Source: Amylostereum areolatum (taxonomy: Eukaryota; Basidiomycota; Agaricomycetes; Russulales; Stereaceae). From it: a stretch of 64,000 nt of DNA. The stretch covers positions 806,001 to 870,000 of the forward strand of contig SAXG01000008.1 in assembly GCA_012932865.1 (NCBI GenBank). Reading direction: 5' to 3'. The stretch's first letter is position 1. The number at the start of each line of letters is the position of its first letter. The notes under the pieces are model-generated. The model was not told the DNA's origin, made no database searches, and saw nothing but the letters and a program-made list of their open reading frames with translations. Below are positions 1 to 10,320 of the stretch, piece by piece. The position numbers and the translations under genes were made by a program.

Positions 1-819
1 CAGGAGGTCACCGCGGTGGGTGGTGAGAAGGGAGAGCTCGACCACGACGCTCTGAACGAACTGCCGTATCTCGAGGCCGTCTGTCGCGAAACTCTACGTC
101 TCTTCCCTCCCCTCAGCTTCGTACAGCGCATGTAAGCGTCTCCTTCGCACTTCCTTTCCTGTGACTCCGTCTTATCAGTCCACAGCGCCCGCAAAGACAC
201 CGTTCTTCCTCTTGGTACGCCCATAAAGGGACTTGATGGTAGGGATATTTCCGAGTTGGTGGTCCCCACTGGCACGTTCGTATACGTGAACATCGCTGGT
301 ATCAATCGCGATCCGGAGATTTGGGGCCCAGATGCTGATCAGTGGAAGCCCGAGCGTTGGTTGTCCCCTCTTCCGGAGAACGTCGCGGCAGCGCATATCC
401 CTGGAATTTATGCCAACATGTACGTTCCTTTGGGTTCTCTCCCCATAATCCTCTCTGATCGCGGTTCCACGGTCTAGGCTGACTTTCATTGGCGGTGGAC
501 GCGCCTGCATGTGAGTGATCTTTCTACGTGTGGCCGGTCAAAAATGCAGTTTGCTTGAGTGGATATCGGGTGTGCAGCGGCTTCAAGTTCTCGCTACTGG
601 AAATCAGTAAGTCAATACACAGTTTGTATCACGGTGTACTGACGTCTACCACGTTCTTCCTCCTCAGAGGTCGTTCTTTCCCAGCTTCTGCCGGTCTTCC
701 GGTTCGCCCCTCCCGCAAAGAAGGAGATCTTCTGGAGATTTGGTGGCATCATCACTCCGTCGGTGATCGGAGCAACCTCCCCAAAGCCCACCCTCCCCTT
801 GACGGTTTCTCTCGTTTAG
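1..819 (+). CDS. Cytochrome P450, C-terminal part (5' end outside window)
   Basis: About 200 C-terminal residues of a haem-thiolate monooxygenase, probably bound to the ER membrane by an N-terminal anchor that is not in the window. Seen: the K-helix ExxR motif as ETLRLFPP, the PERW motif, and the haem-binding loop FIGGGRACIGFKFS, whose Cys ligates the iron. Four short introns (132-185, 420-477, 511-577, 607-667) give one continuous reading frame that stops at 817-819. The last exon ends in TSPKPTLPLTVSLV, a usual P450 tail. Substrate cannot be told from this part. Basidiomycetes carry large P450 families, so no subfamily is assigned. It converges with the WD40 gene to its right. Confidence 0.93.
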
Positions 820-1237
820 AACGGACCTGCTTTGGATATGACGGCTCTGCCCTATGTAGTTTTTGTACCTCGGACTTGTTTATCGCGATGACTTTATGAG
901 AAATATACGGCGTCGTTTGTGGTGTTTTGCTTGGAGATCAGATGTAAACGACGACGACGCGCAGGTGCCGGCGGGCTCTGCCACACAGCTGAGAAGAAGT
1001 AGTAAGTAGCAGGATTCCATGGCTCGGATTAATCTTCCAGATCCACCCGACTGCCGCGTTTCTCGTCCCGCGACCGTAGACACGACAAGTTGCACAGTAT
1101 GGTTGCTATTTGACCTACACGGTTCTGCCAAGTACAATCTCGCCATGCATAGTATGTAACTACAGCCACACTTTCTATATGAAAGCACATTTGTAGTCTA
1201 CCAATTCGGCGCACCGCGATGCCAGCAGCCATCGCGA
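820..1237. other. Intergenic region between convergent genes
   Basis: Holds the 3' flanks of the P450 gene and of the convergent WD40 gene. I see no conserved coding stretch or RNA gene in it. Confidence 0.6.
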
Positions 1238-4092
1238 TCAGCTCGACTCGTCATCGTCCTCATCTTCGCCATCCACATCCATCTTACCACCCTCCTCCTT
1301 CCTGATGGTCTCTACACCTGTGTAGGGAACCCGTCCTCTCAACCATCTACCCTCCAACCAATCCACTCTCCCCAACCCCACCGCCGTGCCCGAAGCCAAC
1401 AGCGATGCCCCTGCGAGCCCTGACCCCGCATGCCACGCTACGCGCACGACAGCCACCTCCTTCGTCCATGCCCCTGTGCCAACGCTGACGCCCGCGGGCC
1501 CGGGTTTTCCCTTCTTCGTTCGCTGCGAGGCGTTCGATCGATCAGGCGTCTCGCGCGGGAGGAAGTGCTCAAGCATGCGGTAGGTCTGCGTGGCGCGGCT
1601 GTAGTCGAGCTGGAAGATTTTGTGCTGAAAGAACGGCTGAGGGGTACCAGCGAGTCGTTGGGCGAGGGACGTAAAAGGTAGAGGAGAGTGGACGTACGAC
1701 CGTGCCTCCCCGTCGGGCTGAGCGTAGCATATTGGTTGTATGGCAACTCCCATCGGCGGAACCTACAGCAAGCTGAGCATGGTAGTCGGATGTATGCGCG
1801 CACTGCGAGTCTTTCGTCAGCTGGTCGTCGTAAACGCGTCGGTAAAGACTCACCCATACGGGACCGTTGGGCTCCATGAGCGTGTGTCCGCGGCCAAGCA
1901 TGCTGGGCGACGCCGAGTACGCCTTAACTATGTTTTCGTGGTCGATCGCGATGGGGCCGCCAGCATACGGCGAGAAGGGAATGCAGGGAATGGTGTCTGT
2001 ATAGAATAGTCGAAGCTAGTCAGCATAAAAGCCTGGTGGACGGGAAAGAGCGCGGGCCTCGAGTGCGGTTCATCGTGTTTCCCGACGGGTCCCGGATGTC
2101 TGTGAGGCACTCCATCCCGTCGTATCCTCCGCTTGCGATGACAGTCGGGTCTTCCGTCAAACATGGCTCCCCCGTCGACGTACTCGGCGGCGCACGCAAC
2201 CACGAGACCGCACGCACGGCAGACTGGTGAAGGAACAGATACTGGGAGGGCAAGAGATCTGGGGAACGGTCGTGAGATTCCGGGAAATATCATAATAGAT
2301 GGACACTACTTCTCGCTGGGGTTTGCCCTCGTATTGCAGCTCCGAGGTCGTACACAGCGATGGCCCCTGTCAGACTGGGATCATTTGAAGAAGGAAGCGA
2401 AGGTGAGAAACAAACCATTGGTACATCCCACCACTATTCGCTCACTATTCGCCCAGTCGATGGTCCAACAAGACGTTTCGTCGAGCTCAATGCGAACCAA
2501 CGGCTCGATCAACCGTACTACGAGCCTTCGTCGTTCGACGAATATATGCCAGGATGAGGAAGACTACGCACCGCATAATGGCAGCTCACACGCGGGATCA
2601 ACAAGGTCCGGGGGATATGGTACGGCGAGTATCGATACTGTTCCATCTTCGAAAGTGCCGGCGAGCAAACCCAGTTTGCGAGGCGCGCCAGGGCTGGGTC
2701 CAGCGAGCTACTTTCTGAGGTAAGCAGGCGTCTGAAGCAGATACCCGGACCTACAGGATCGTGAGAAGGAAGGGGACACCACTTGAGCTCGAAGGCAGGC
2801 CCATTGTCAATGCAAATGACCATCTCGCATCGCAGAATTCCTTCGTCTTCGGCGGGGTCTTTCACAGGTGATGGCCCAAGGCTCCATATTTGTATACATG
2901 CCGAAGAGGAGGCCTTGACGCCTATGTCCGGAGAATGCGCGATGGTTGGAAAGGGCGCGACTGCTAGATATTGTTTGTACTGGCATTCTATCCAACCATC
3001 AGCTGCGTCTATGGGTAGAAAAGTGGAAAATAGCCAACCGGGTCTGTCATGGATGTGGATAGGACACCAGTCAAGGCCCCAAATAGGACCTCCGGCATTG
3101 AAAACATGCGACTTGTTGTCGTCGAAAAACTGGGCTGAGTATGACCGATATAAGCGCAAGAGATCTCAATATGAGGAGAAAGTACCCACACATCTTGAGC
3201 GATTCAAACACATTCATCTCCACTGGGGCTTGTTTTGCGAACGGCCCGAATGCACAAGTCACAGGTGGGGGCGCACTCAAGATGCCATCCTGTAAATCGG
3301 GAGCATGTGGCAAGAATGGTATTGCATCCCTGAGACGCCCGGCGGTCGGGAACAACGAACATGTATTCCGGGAAAGAGGTGTACACACTGAAAGTCAATG
3401 ACAGACCATCCGCCCGGCATCGACAGGTCCTGGTATACTGTGGGCCGTCTTGTCGCCTCACCTGCCCCATCTTCCTTCGCCTCACCCGCCTCTTTGAACC
3501 ATCCCCTGTCCTCCAGAAGTTCCCATAGTGGGCCAGGACCGACGTTGTGTCCCCAAGCTTGATTAAGGCGGTGAGTGACGACGGTGTCCGAAGTATAGCT
3601 GTTCGTCGAGACGGTCTCATTGGGCTCAAAGAGCACCGGCGGACGTACCAGGCGCTCTGCAGACGCGCGTTGGCGGAAGATGGGTATGGCTTTGTGTCGA
3701 TGATTGACGCTCGGCTGTGGAAGAGCATACATCTGGCGATTTGAGGGCCGGTCGGGGAGAAAAGACGCGATTTCAGGATCGTCCTGCTCTGCTTGTGGGC
3801 CGTCGTCGTCGGCCCTGGCCTTGCCCTTGCCCTTGCCCTTGACTTTGGCTTTGGCTTTTGCACCGCTTCGTGTTTTTAGAGGTGGTTCCGCATCGTCGTT
3901 TGCGCCGACGGAATCCGGTACTACATCGTCCACAGACATGGCTTCCGCCGCACCTTGGCTGGGCTCAGCAAAGTCGCTTCCGGGCGTACCCTCAAGTTGA
4001 GAGTGGCCTACAGCCAGGTCTTCTTCGTCGTCAATCTGTGCAAGTTGTCTATAGTTGGGCCTTCGGGAGGGATCGCGAAGGGAACGAGACAT
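1238..4092 (-). CDS. WD40 protein resembling a TFIIIC subunit (Tfc6/Sfc6/GTF3C2-like)
   Basis: Probable subunit of transcription factor TFIIIC, which binds tRNA-gene B boxes and recruits RNA polymerase III. The N-terminal region is charged and low in complexity, with an acidic stretch and a KGKGKGKA basic patch. Then come the segment LLEDRGWFKE and the propeller segments GGPIWGLDWCPIH, AVSWLRAPP with IASGGYDGMECLTDIRD, and QLAVGSADGSCHT, spread over several exons. The tail ends in an acidic DGEDEDDDESS. The start is the MSRSLRDPS methionine at 4092, since upstream residues run into an E-box-containing flank. GGPIWGLDWCP is typical of the Tfc6 family, but WD40 proteins diverge strongly, so the TFIIIC assignment is inferred. 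A retrotransposon copy lies about 70 bases upstream of the start. Confidence 0.62.
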
Positions 4093-4148
4093 AGCGGAAG
4101 TGAAGAAGATGGCTCGGAGTCGGACCTCGACACAGTGCGGTCCCTGAC

Positions 4149-4164
4149 ATACGCGATCACGTGA
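4149..4164. repeat. Target-site duplication, left copy
   Basis: The 16 bases atacgcgatcacgtga recur exactly at 5951-5966 and bracket the retrotransposon copy. The duplicated segment contains a CACGTG E-box. Confidence 0.9.
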
Positions 4165-4186
4165 CTTCAAGTCTCACGTCAAGACG

Positions 4187-5767
4187 ATGGCTACGCGTGC
4201 GCTGTCGACAGTTGCGGGACTGCGTATCCTCGCCAACACAATACGTGGTCTTAACGTGGCCAATGCCCGGCTCCTCTACAAAACAGTGGTGCTGCCGGTG
4301 CTAACATTCGCATCCCCGGTATGGTACACAGGCATAAAACAGAAAAGCCTCATCAAGCTGCTGGAGTGCGCCCAGAATGCAGGCCTCCGTTGGCTCCTTG
4401 GTGCATTCCGCACTTCCCCTTCAGCAGAGATGCACCACATCGGTGCCATTCTCCCTATCCCGCTATTACTGCAGCGGCTATCCACCAATGCTGCCATTCG
4501 ATTCCGCACCCTCCCGTCCTCCTCCCAGGTTCTCGCACGCACCCCCCCCTCCTGGACAGAACATTCCCCCGACGTCCCAGTCCCACTTTTTATTCATAAT
4601 AACACAAAGAACCCACCTACTATTATCCACCACTTAGCTAATCTTACGCATCCCAAATCTGAACGACTCTGTCCGTACTATACACCTCCCTGGTCCCGTC
4701 GTCACACATGGGGGGCTAGACTCCTAACCACAGTACCCAATCCCAAGGCTACCCGGCACGAACACAACGAGTACACCGACAGACTCAAGGAACGGCTGAG
4801 GGCCATCGCGCAGGATGCGACAATGCTCGCCATCTACACAGATGGCTCCCGACGGAGCGCGAATGGACACCGCCGCACGGGCGCAGGTTACGTCGCATAT
4901 ATTGGCGCTAACGAGGTCCGAGCTGGACGCTGGGGACTCGGGCGACGCGCGGGAATTTACGACGCAGAGATGCTTGCCCTTTCTGGCGGCGCCGCTGCAG
5001 CCGTGAACCTACTTGCGCAACGCCCTCACCTCACGCGCATCCTATTCCTATCCGACAATCAATCTGCTGTCACCTCCATCACCAACACAGCCGACCATCC
5101 CGCTCAATCTGCGTCCATTCTGTTTCGCCGACACGTCGACACCCTCCTCAATGCCTCGGAGACGCTGGTGGTGGAAGTTGCATGGGTCCCGGGGCATAAG
5201 GGCATCATTGGGAATGAGCGGGCCGACACAATCGCAAAGGAGGGCGTTTATGGTACGCCCCTCGTTCACTCCACCATCTCCTGGGCACGCGCGAAGGCAA
5301 AAGCTCGAGCACTCAAAGCTTGGAGATCTGAATGGGCAGCCCGCCCTCACAACAACCTCGCATCGGTTGCCCTACGACATCCCCCATCCACCAAACTATC
5401 ACCCTTCCATCGCAATTTCGACGGCCCACGCGATGTCCACACCCGCATCATCCAAACCATTCTTGGCCATGGATTCCGTGGCGACTACTACGCCCGATTC
5501 GTACCCACCGAACCAACTGCGTGCCCGTGCGGCAACACTCCCATCCAAACCCGAGACCACATCCTTGCCGACTGCCCACTCTTCGAAGACCATCGACACC
5601 ACCTCCGCACCGCCTCGCGCACTCTTTCCACCCCCTTCATCCTAGGCACCCAAACCGGTCTGTCGGCCCTCGCCAAGTTCGTCGGCGCAACGCGCGCTTT
5701 CGCCAAGATAGCCCCGATTGAACCTCCTCCCCTTCCCCCCGAACCAGACGACGTGGACCCAGGATAG
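4187..5767 (+). CDS. Retrotransposon polyprotein fragment: RT C-terminal region, RNase H, zinc motif
   Basis: A 526-codon open frame inside the truncated LINE. Residues 1 to about 110 match the thumb-side region of LINE reverse transcriptases (the LYKTVVLPVLTFASPVWY segment). RNase H spans roughly residues 210-350 with all four acidic positions visible: the Asp in IYTDGS, the Glu in YDAEMLAL, the Asp in FLSDNQSA and the Asp in GNERADTIAKEG. Near the C terminus CPCGNTPIQTRDHILADCP is a CxC..H..C zinc-binding tail common in these elements. The first ATG is only where the truncated frame happens to open, so expression is doubtful. The RNase H domain looks intact, but the copy cannot move on its own. 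Confidence 0.9.
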   Translation: MATRALSTVAGLRILANTIRGLNVANARLLYKTVVLPVLTFASPVWYTGIKQKSLIKLLECAQNAGLRWLLGAFRTSPSAEMHHIGAILPIPLLLQRLSTNAAIRFRTLPSSSQVLARTPPSWTEHSPDVPVPLFIHNNTKNPPTIIHHLANLTHPKSERLCPYYTPPWSRRHTWGARLLTTVPNPKATRHEHNEYTDRLKERLRAIAQDATMLAIYTDGSRRSANGHRRTGAGYVAYIGANEVRAGRWGLGRRAGIYDAEMLALSGGAAAAVNLLAQRPHLTRILFLSDNQSAVTSITNTADHPAQSASILFRRHVDTLLNASETLVVEVAWVPGHKGIIGNERADTIAKEGVYGTPLVHSTISWARAKAKARALKAWRSEWAARPHNNLASVALRHPPSTKLSPFHRNFDGPRDVHTRIIQTILGHGFRGDYYARFVPTEPTACPCGNTPIQTRDHILADCPLFEDHRHHLRTASRTLSTPFILGTQTGLSALAKFVGATRAFAKIAPIEPPPLPPEPDDVDPG

Positions 5768-5924
5768 ATTCTATTGAATTACTCTACTCTTGACTACATC
5801 TCACCCCCACTACAATACAACGGCCCTCATAGAACTCGTCATACTCGTACAACCCACCTCCCTTCCGCACTACCATACTGCCGCATTTAGTCATAGGTAC
5901 TTGACGCGGGATACAAATGTATTA

Positions 5925-5950
5925 TAAAAAATAAAATAAAATAAAATAAA
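5925..5950 (+). repeat. ATAAA-repeat 3' tail of the LINE
   Basis: Five-base units of ATAAA directly abut the right target-site duplication. A simple A-rich repeat tail is typical of many non-LTR elements. Confidence 0.85.
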
Positions 5951-5966
5951 ATACGCGATCACGTGA
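5951..5966. repeat. Target-site duplication, right copy
   Basis: Exact copy of 4149-4164 (atacgcgatcacgtga), immediately after the A-rich tail. Confidence 0.9.
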
Positions 5967-6182
5967 GAGAAACCACTGAAGTAAGTAGAGTACACTACTT
6001 ACACGGATGCATCTTCTGCGCGCTTTGTTGTCCAACGGTAACATTGCTATCGACAGATGAATTTGAAGATAGGTCTGAAGGCAGGGAAAACAGATATTTG
6101 AAAACATATTTTACAATTTTCTGCATGCGTACGCAGGTATCATACATGAAAAGTACACCTTTTGGCAACCTCTTAGTGAGTC

Positions 6183-7371
6183 TTACGAAATAACGACGCC
6201 GCCGTTCGGGTGCAGAGTCTGACCCGACATGTAACCCGAGTCTGCGCTAGCAAGGAAAACGAAGCAGGTCGCTATTTCTACGGGTTGGCCTGGTCTACCT
6301 ATAGGTGTCGCCTTTCCAAACGATTCTTTTGATTCTTGCGTCATCGTGGCAGGTCTAATCGCCATATGCATCATCCTCAGCGGGTGCCAGATGGACTAAA
6401 AAGGGGAAAGATTACTCACATGAGGGGAGTCCAGACAGGTCCTGGAGCGACCATGTTGACGCGGATGCCGCGTTCGCCCACAATCTGGTTGGAGAGCGCA
6501 CGCGTGAAGCCAAGGATCGCACCTTTTGTGGCCGTGTAGTCGACAAGCTCGGGATGGCCGACGAAGGGATTGACGCTGCCGTTGAAGATGATAGATCCTG
6601 CCATAGTGCATTGTAGTCGTAAGAGAAGAACACGACGACGGCGTCAATAACTGACCTCCTCGAGGTATGTGCTCCAGGGAGGCCTGGGTGATGTAGAAGT
6701 TGGAATGTATGTTGGTATCGAACGTGTCTCTCCACTGTGAGCTGGGCAACTTTGTAAGGTCCGTGACAGCCATTTGTGTGCCCTGGTTCAGAGCACTATA
6801 GAACGGAAAGCGGGGAGGGTCAGGGACAGTGTACACGGGCACACAAGTTGGGGAAAGCGACTGACAGAACGTCGAGCCTGCCATTGAAATGCTTGATATG
6901 TGCGTCAATGAGGGCATGGCACTGGTCTTCGGACGTAAGGTCGGTCACAACGACGTTGATATTGGGCTTGCGTCCTGTGCGTTCTTGAGTTTTCTTGACG
7001 ATAAGGTCGATCGCTTCGCGCCCATCCTTTTCTTCTCCGGGAAGGAATGACATGGTAAGATCGGCTCCCTCCAACGCTGTATGCCCCCATCGCTGGTAAG
7101 CATACAAGCTTGCCCCATGGCAATGCTACGCACCATATAAGAGCGCCACTGAGCGGCCGATGCCCGAGTCAGCGCCAGTAACGAGCGCGATCTTGTCCTC
7201 TAGCTTTCGCGCGTGCTTGTAGATTTTACCGTCGTTGGTGATGTCTTCTAGGGGTTCTGCGTCCGGGCCAGTGAGTTTGTGTTGCTTTCCAGGCGCCTCC
7301 TCCTGGTTCTGAACGGGTGGGACCCAGTTGCGAGTATACTGAGCAAGTTCGACGCCAGGGAGAGATGACAT
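6183..7371 (-). CDS. Short-chain dehydrogenase/reductase (SDR)
   Basis: NAD(P)-dependent oxidoreductase of the classical SDR fold, about 300 residues in five or six exons. Seen in order: an N-terminal extension of about 50 residues, the cofactor loop TGADSGIGR, the segment DGREAIDLI, the NINVVVTDLTSEDQC strand, NSALNQGTQ, the catalytic Tyr and Lys in YTATK, and APGPVWTPLM. The C terminus is ASADSGYMSGQTLHPNGG. The long N-terminal extension and the overall motif series resemble the YghA/glucose-ribitol dehydrogenase-like SDRs. Substrate is unknown. The start is placed at the MSSLPGVELAQYTRNW methionine; the frame is open further upstream but has no other ATG. It is divergent from an MDR dehydrogenase 1.2 kb away. 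Confidence 0.88.
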
Positions 7372-8559
7372 GGTGCGACCTGTCTGGTGGTGAGCACTGA
7401 GGGGAGTACTCTGAGGCAGGTCATAGACCGATGGCTTGACATGCAACTGGCACCTTCAGCCCGTACGTCTTCGATACTACTTACTTACCACGAATTAGTG
7501 GTAGACTGGAGCATGCCGACGTCATACTTTCGTCGACGGTGACAGCCTGTCTGCGTCACTGCTGCACTGGCTGCCCGCAGTGCCCGGCCCATGTTGACTG
7601 CGTGCTGTCCTCTAACTTTTCTAAAGGGGTGAGCTACATATGAGCTCGGATATTGTTGACGAGATATTTCGTCTGCTTGGAATACGGGATACTAGGTTGA
7701 GCATAGTACGAGGACAATTCGAAGTGCGTGACATACGGAGGAGGGAGTCAGGATGACGTCTGTAGCACTGAGCAGATCGCGCAGCGGCGTTCTTGCATCT
7801 CACATCACTTTCTCACTCAGAGTATCACTTCTGCGAAATATAAACCCTCACGCTTGAATAAGACCTTACTCTAGCCAGCGTGCTTAGTGGCATAAGTACA
7901 ACTTAGCATCACAGATGCCCTCTCTCGGCAAATCCTGACCACGCACAATGTGGCCAATGGTCGCGTTTGGGTCATGTTGAAATTTTCTGGAAGGATATCC
8001 CCTCCGTGGATGGTCAATGCTATATTTCTATGCCTTTTTTCAATGTGTGCACCGTGGTATACTAAGTTACCTCCAGCTGTAGGCATGTCGGCATTGTCGG
8101 TCGGACGCGCGTTACACTTGCGTGATGTCGGCGACCTTTCGGACCGCCACAGGCTGTGACCTTATGTAAGGAAGTACAGATCTTCGCACTTTCTTCGCGC
8201 ACTTTCTGCGTAAGATCTTCGCAGCGTTCTGCGAGAACTTTGAACGGAGCTAGAGTTTGAGCGCTGTTGAACCGGACTCGCTATGTCGCCCAACTTTCTT
8301 CGGGCACCGGTGCCACGAGCCCAGCTGGGCTTCCACATGCATCATGGGCGCTAGGCGCTGACCGGTGACCAGTGACTCGGACTCGGAGATCCTGCGCTAA
8401 CTACAGACCAGCTACAGACATGTCGTATTACGCTTCCGGCGTCGGGGCCACCTGCAACCGGACTGTGGTCTGTGGGGTAAATAAAACCGTCACGAGCTTA
8501 CTCTCGAGTCTCAAGATCGTCCACCCTTTCTAGACAAAGGATCCTCTTCACAAGTCACC
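7372..8559. promoter_or_regulatory. 1.2-kb divergent promoter region between two dehydrogenase genes
   Basis: Holds no convincing gene. It carries a short-repeat cluster at 8178-8223: agatcttcgca occurs twice, 35 bases apart, with two copies of gcactttct between them. An A/T-rich gtaaataaaacc element at about 8477-8488 lies some 75 bases upstream of the MDR start and may serve as a TATA-like element. Confidence 0.5.
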
Positions 8560-10021
8560 ATGCTTCCCATACGGCCCGCAACCACGAGAGCCCTCGTCAT
8601 CCGCAAAGCCCCGCAAGCGGCCAAGCCCGTCTACCACGACGCCAAAGTCGAGCAGAAACCCGTCCCCGCGCTGAAAGAGGGCGAAGTGCTCGTGCAGATC
8701 CGTGCGGCGGCATTCAACCACAGAGACGTAAGCATCGGGTGCAGCTCAAGGGGGGCTTATGGTTCATGGCTGGGTGCTGTACTGTAGCTTTGGTCGCGAA
8801 AGGGCCAGTACCCCGGGCTCGCATTTGGGGCGACGATGGGTGCGGACGGCGCAGGTGTGTACATGCCTCGCCTTATATATGACTCTCATGCTCACTACAC
8901 GACCACCAGGGGTTGTTATCGCGTCGTCTGTCCCATCGGATTCACTCTTGCAAAAGCGCGTCATATTGGTGTCAAACCGCGGCTGGGAGAGTGACCCGCA
9001 CGCGCCCGAGAACCCGTGCGTTACCTCTGGATCCTGCCCCGCTGTATGCTCCCATGAATAACGCAACATCCAGGCTGGGCGGAGGGATACTTGGTGGTAC
9101 AAACTACCCTCCCATCGGCACCTTCACAGACTACGTTGTCGTTGAACGCACTCAAGTCATCCCCACACCTGACCATCTCGACGACGTCCACGCAGCAGCA
9201 TGGCCTCTTGGAGGCGTCACCGCATGGAGGTACTCAACTCTCTTCCGGAAGTGCCCTTCTGCTGTCCCCTCCTAACGTTGACCGGTTCTAGAGCGTCCAT
9301 GATCAACGCGCGCGTCGAGAAAGGTCACAACGTCCTCATCACCGGCATCGGCGGCGGAGTCGCCCTCATCGCCCTCCAGCTCTGTGTCGCCAAGGGAGCC
9401 AACGTCTACGTGACAAGTGGTACCGATGACAAGATCTCCAAAGCTGTCTCGCTCGGCGCCAAGGGCGGGGTGAAATACAGAGACTGTCAGCCTTATCCCC
9501 TCTTTTCTTTGCTTATCCTTTGTTCGCTCACATTTAGACGGGACGTAGCTGACTGGTCGAAACAACTCGAAGCACTTCTGAAGCGCGACGGCCAAGCGCA
9601 TCTCGACGCCGTCATTGACTCTGCAGGTGGAGATATCGCCCAACAGACAAACAGGCTCCTCAAACAGGGTGGAAGGATCGTGTGCTACGGCATGACTGCC
9701 GCACCTGCTATATCCTTCACCATGCGCGAGGTGCTGAAGAATCAACAACTCATCGGTACGCCTCCTCCCCATACTTTCCCCCGATAAACGCAGGCAGTCA
9801 ACCAAAAAACGCATTGGCGGGCAGGCTCGACAATGGGCTCGCGGCAAGACCTGATCGACGCCACCGCGTTCCTCGCCCGACATAAGATTGTCCCCGTGGT
9901 CTCGCACGTCCTCGATGGCCTCGACGCAGCCGAGCGCGGATTCGAGCTCATGCAGAAGGGCGAGCAGTTCGGGAAGATTGTGATCGACCTGGGTGCGTCG
10001 TCGTCTCGAGCGAAACTGTAG
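8560..10021 (+). CDS. MDR-superfamily oxidoreductase (quinone oxidoreductase/alcohol dehydrogenase-like)
   Basis: NAD(P)H-dependent medium-chain reductase of about 350 residues in seven exons. Seen: an N-terminal GroES-like domain with VLVQIRAAAFNHRDLWSRKG, then GATMGADGAGVV, the helix FTDYVVVERTQVIP, and the Rossmann glycine loop VLITGIGGGVALIALQLC. SAGGDIAQQTNRLLKQGGR follows, and the end is GEQFGKIVIDLGASS. The usual GHE zinc-ligand motif after the first domain is absent, which fits zinc-independent quinone oxidoreductase-like members. The start ATG follows tcacc, an acceptable initiation context, and opens the conserved N terminus. Substrate cannot be predicted. Confidence 0.88.
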
Positions 10022-10025
10022 TCTT

Positions 10026-10068
10026 GTGGGTGCGTGGGGTGCGTGGGGTGCGTAGGGTGCGTGGGATG
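10026..10068. repeat. 10-base tandem repeat, about four copies
   Basis: Imperfect units of ggtgcgtggg follow the MDR stop codon, in the 3' flank between two convergent genes. Confidence 0.8.
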
Positions 10069-10320
10069 AGTGTTTGATAGGTTGTACGTCGATCTCATCT
10101 GGTTGGTTTGGCCACCTGTAAAATAGGATGTATGATAGATCTACCCAATCTGTATCTGAACGACTTGAAGAAGACGGATCTAGACTTTTATTTAGATTTT
10201 ATCCTCCGAGCGAACATTTCCTTGCTATTCCACACGAGAAGCCTCAAGATAGAATACAACAAGATCTCCAGAATCGAATCAACATAAAGATACACCCGTC
10301 CGGAAACACCCAAAGACCCA

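Larger units (their letters stand above)
4165..5950 (+). mobile_element. 5'-truncated non-LTR (LINE) retrotransposon with RNase H
   Basis: A LINE-type element that has lost its 5' part: no endonuclease and no reverse-transcriptase catalytic core is present. It is bounded by a perfect 16-base duplication. The 3' end is an ATAAA-repeat tail (about 5925-5950), the hallmark of target-primed reverse transcription on the plus strand. The retained part starts in the region just after the polymerase palm and continues through RNase H and a zinc-knuckle-like tail. The perfect duplication and a coding frame free of stops suggest a recent insertion. RNase H-bearing LINEs of fungi are usually Tad1-like, but the clade is not proven here. 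Confidence 0.92.
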
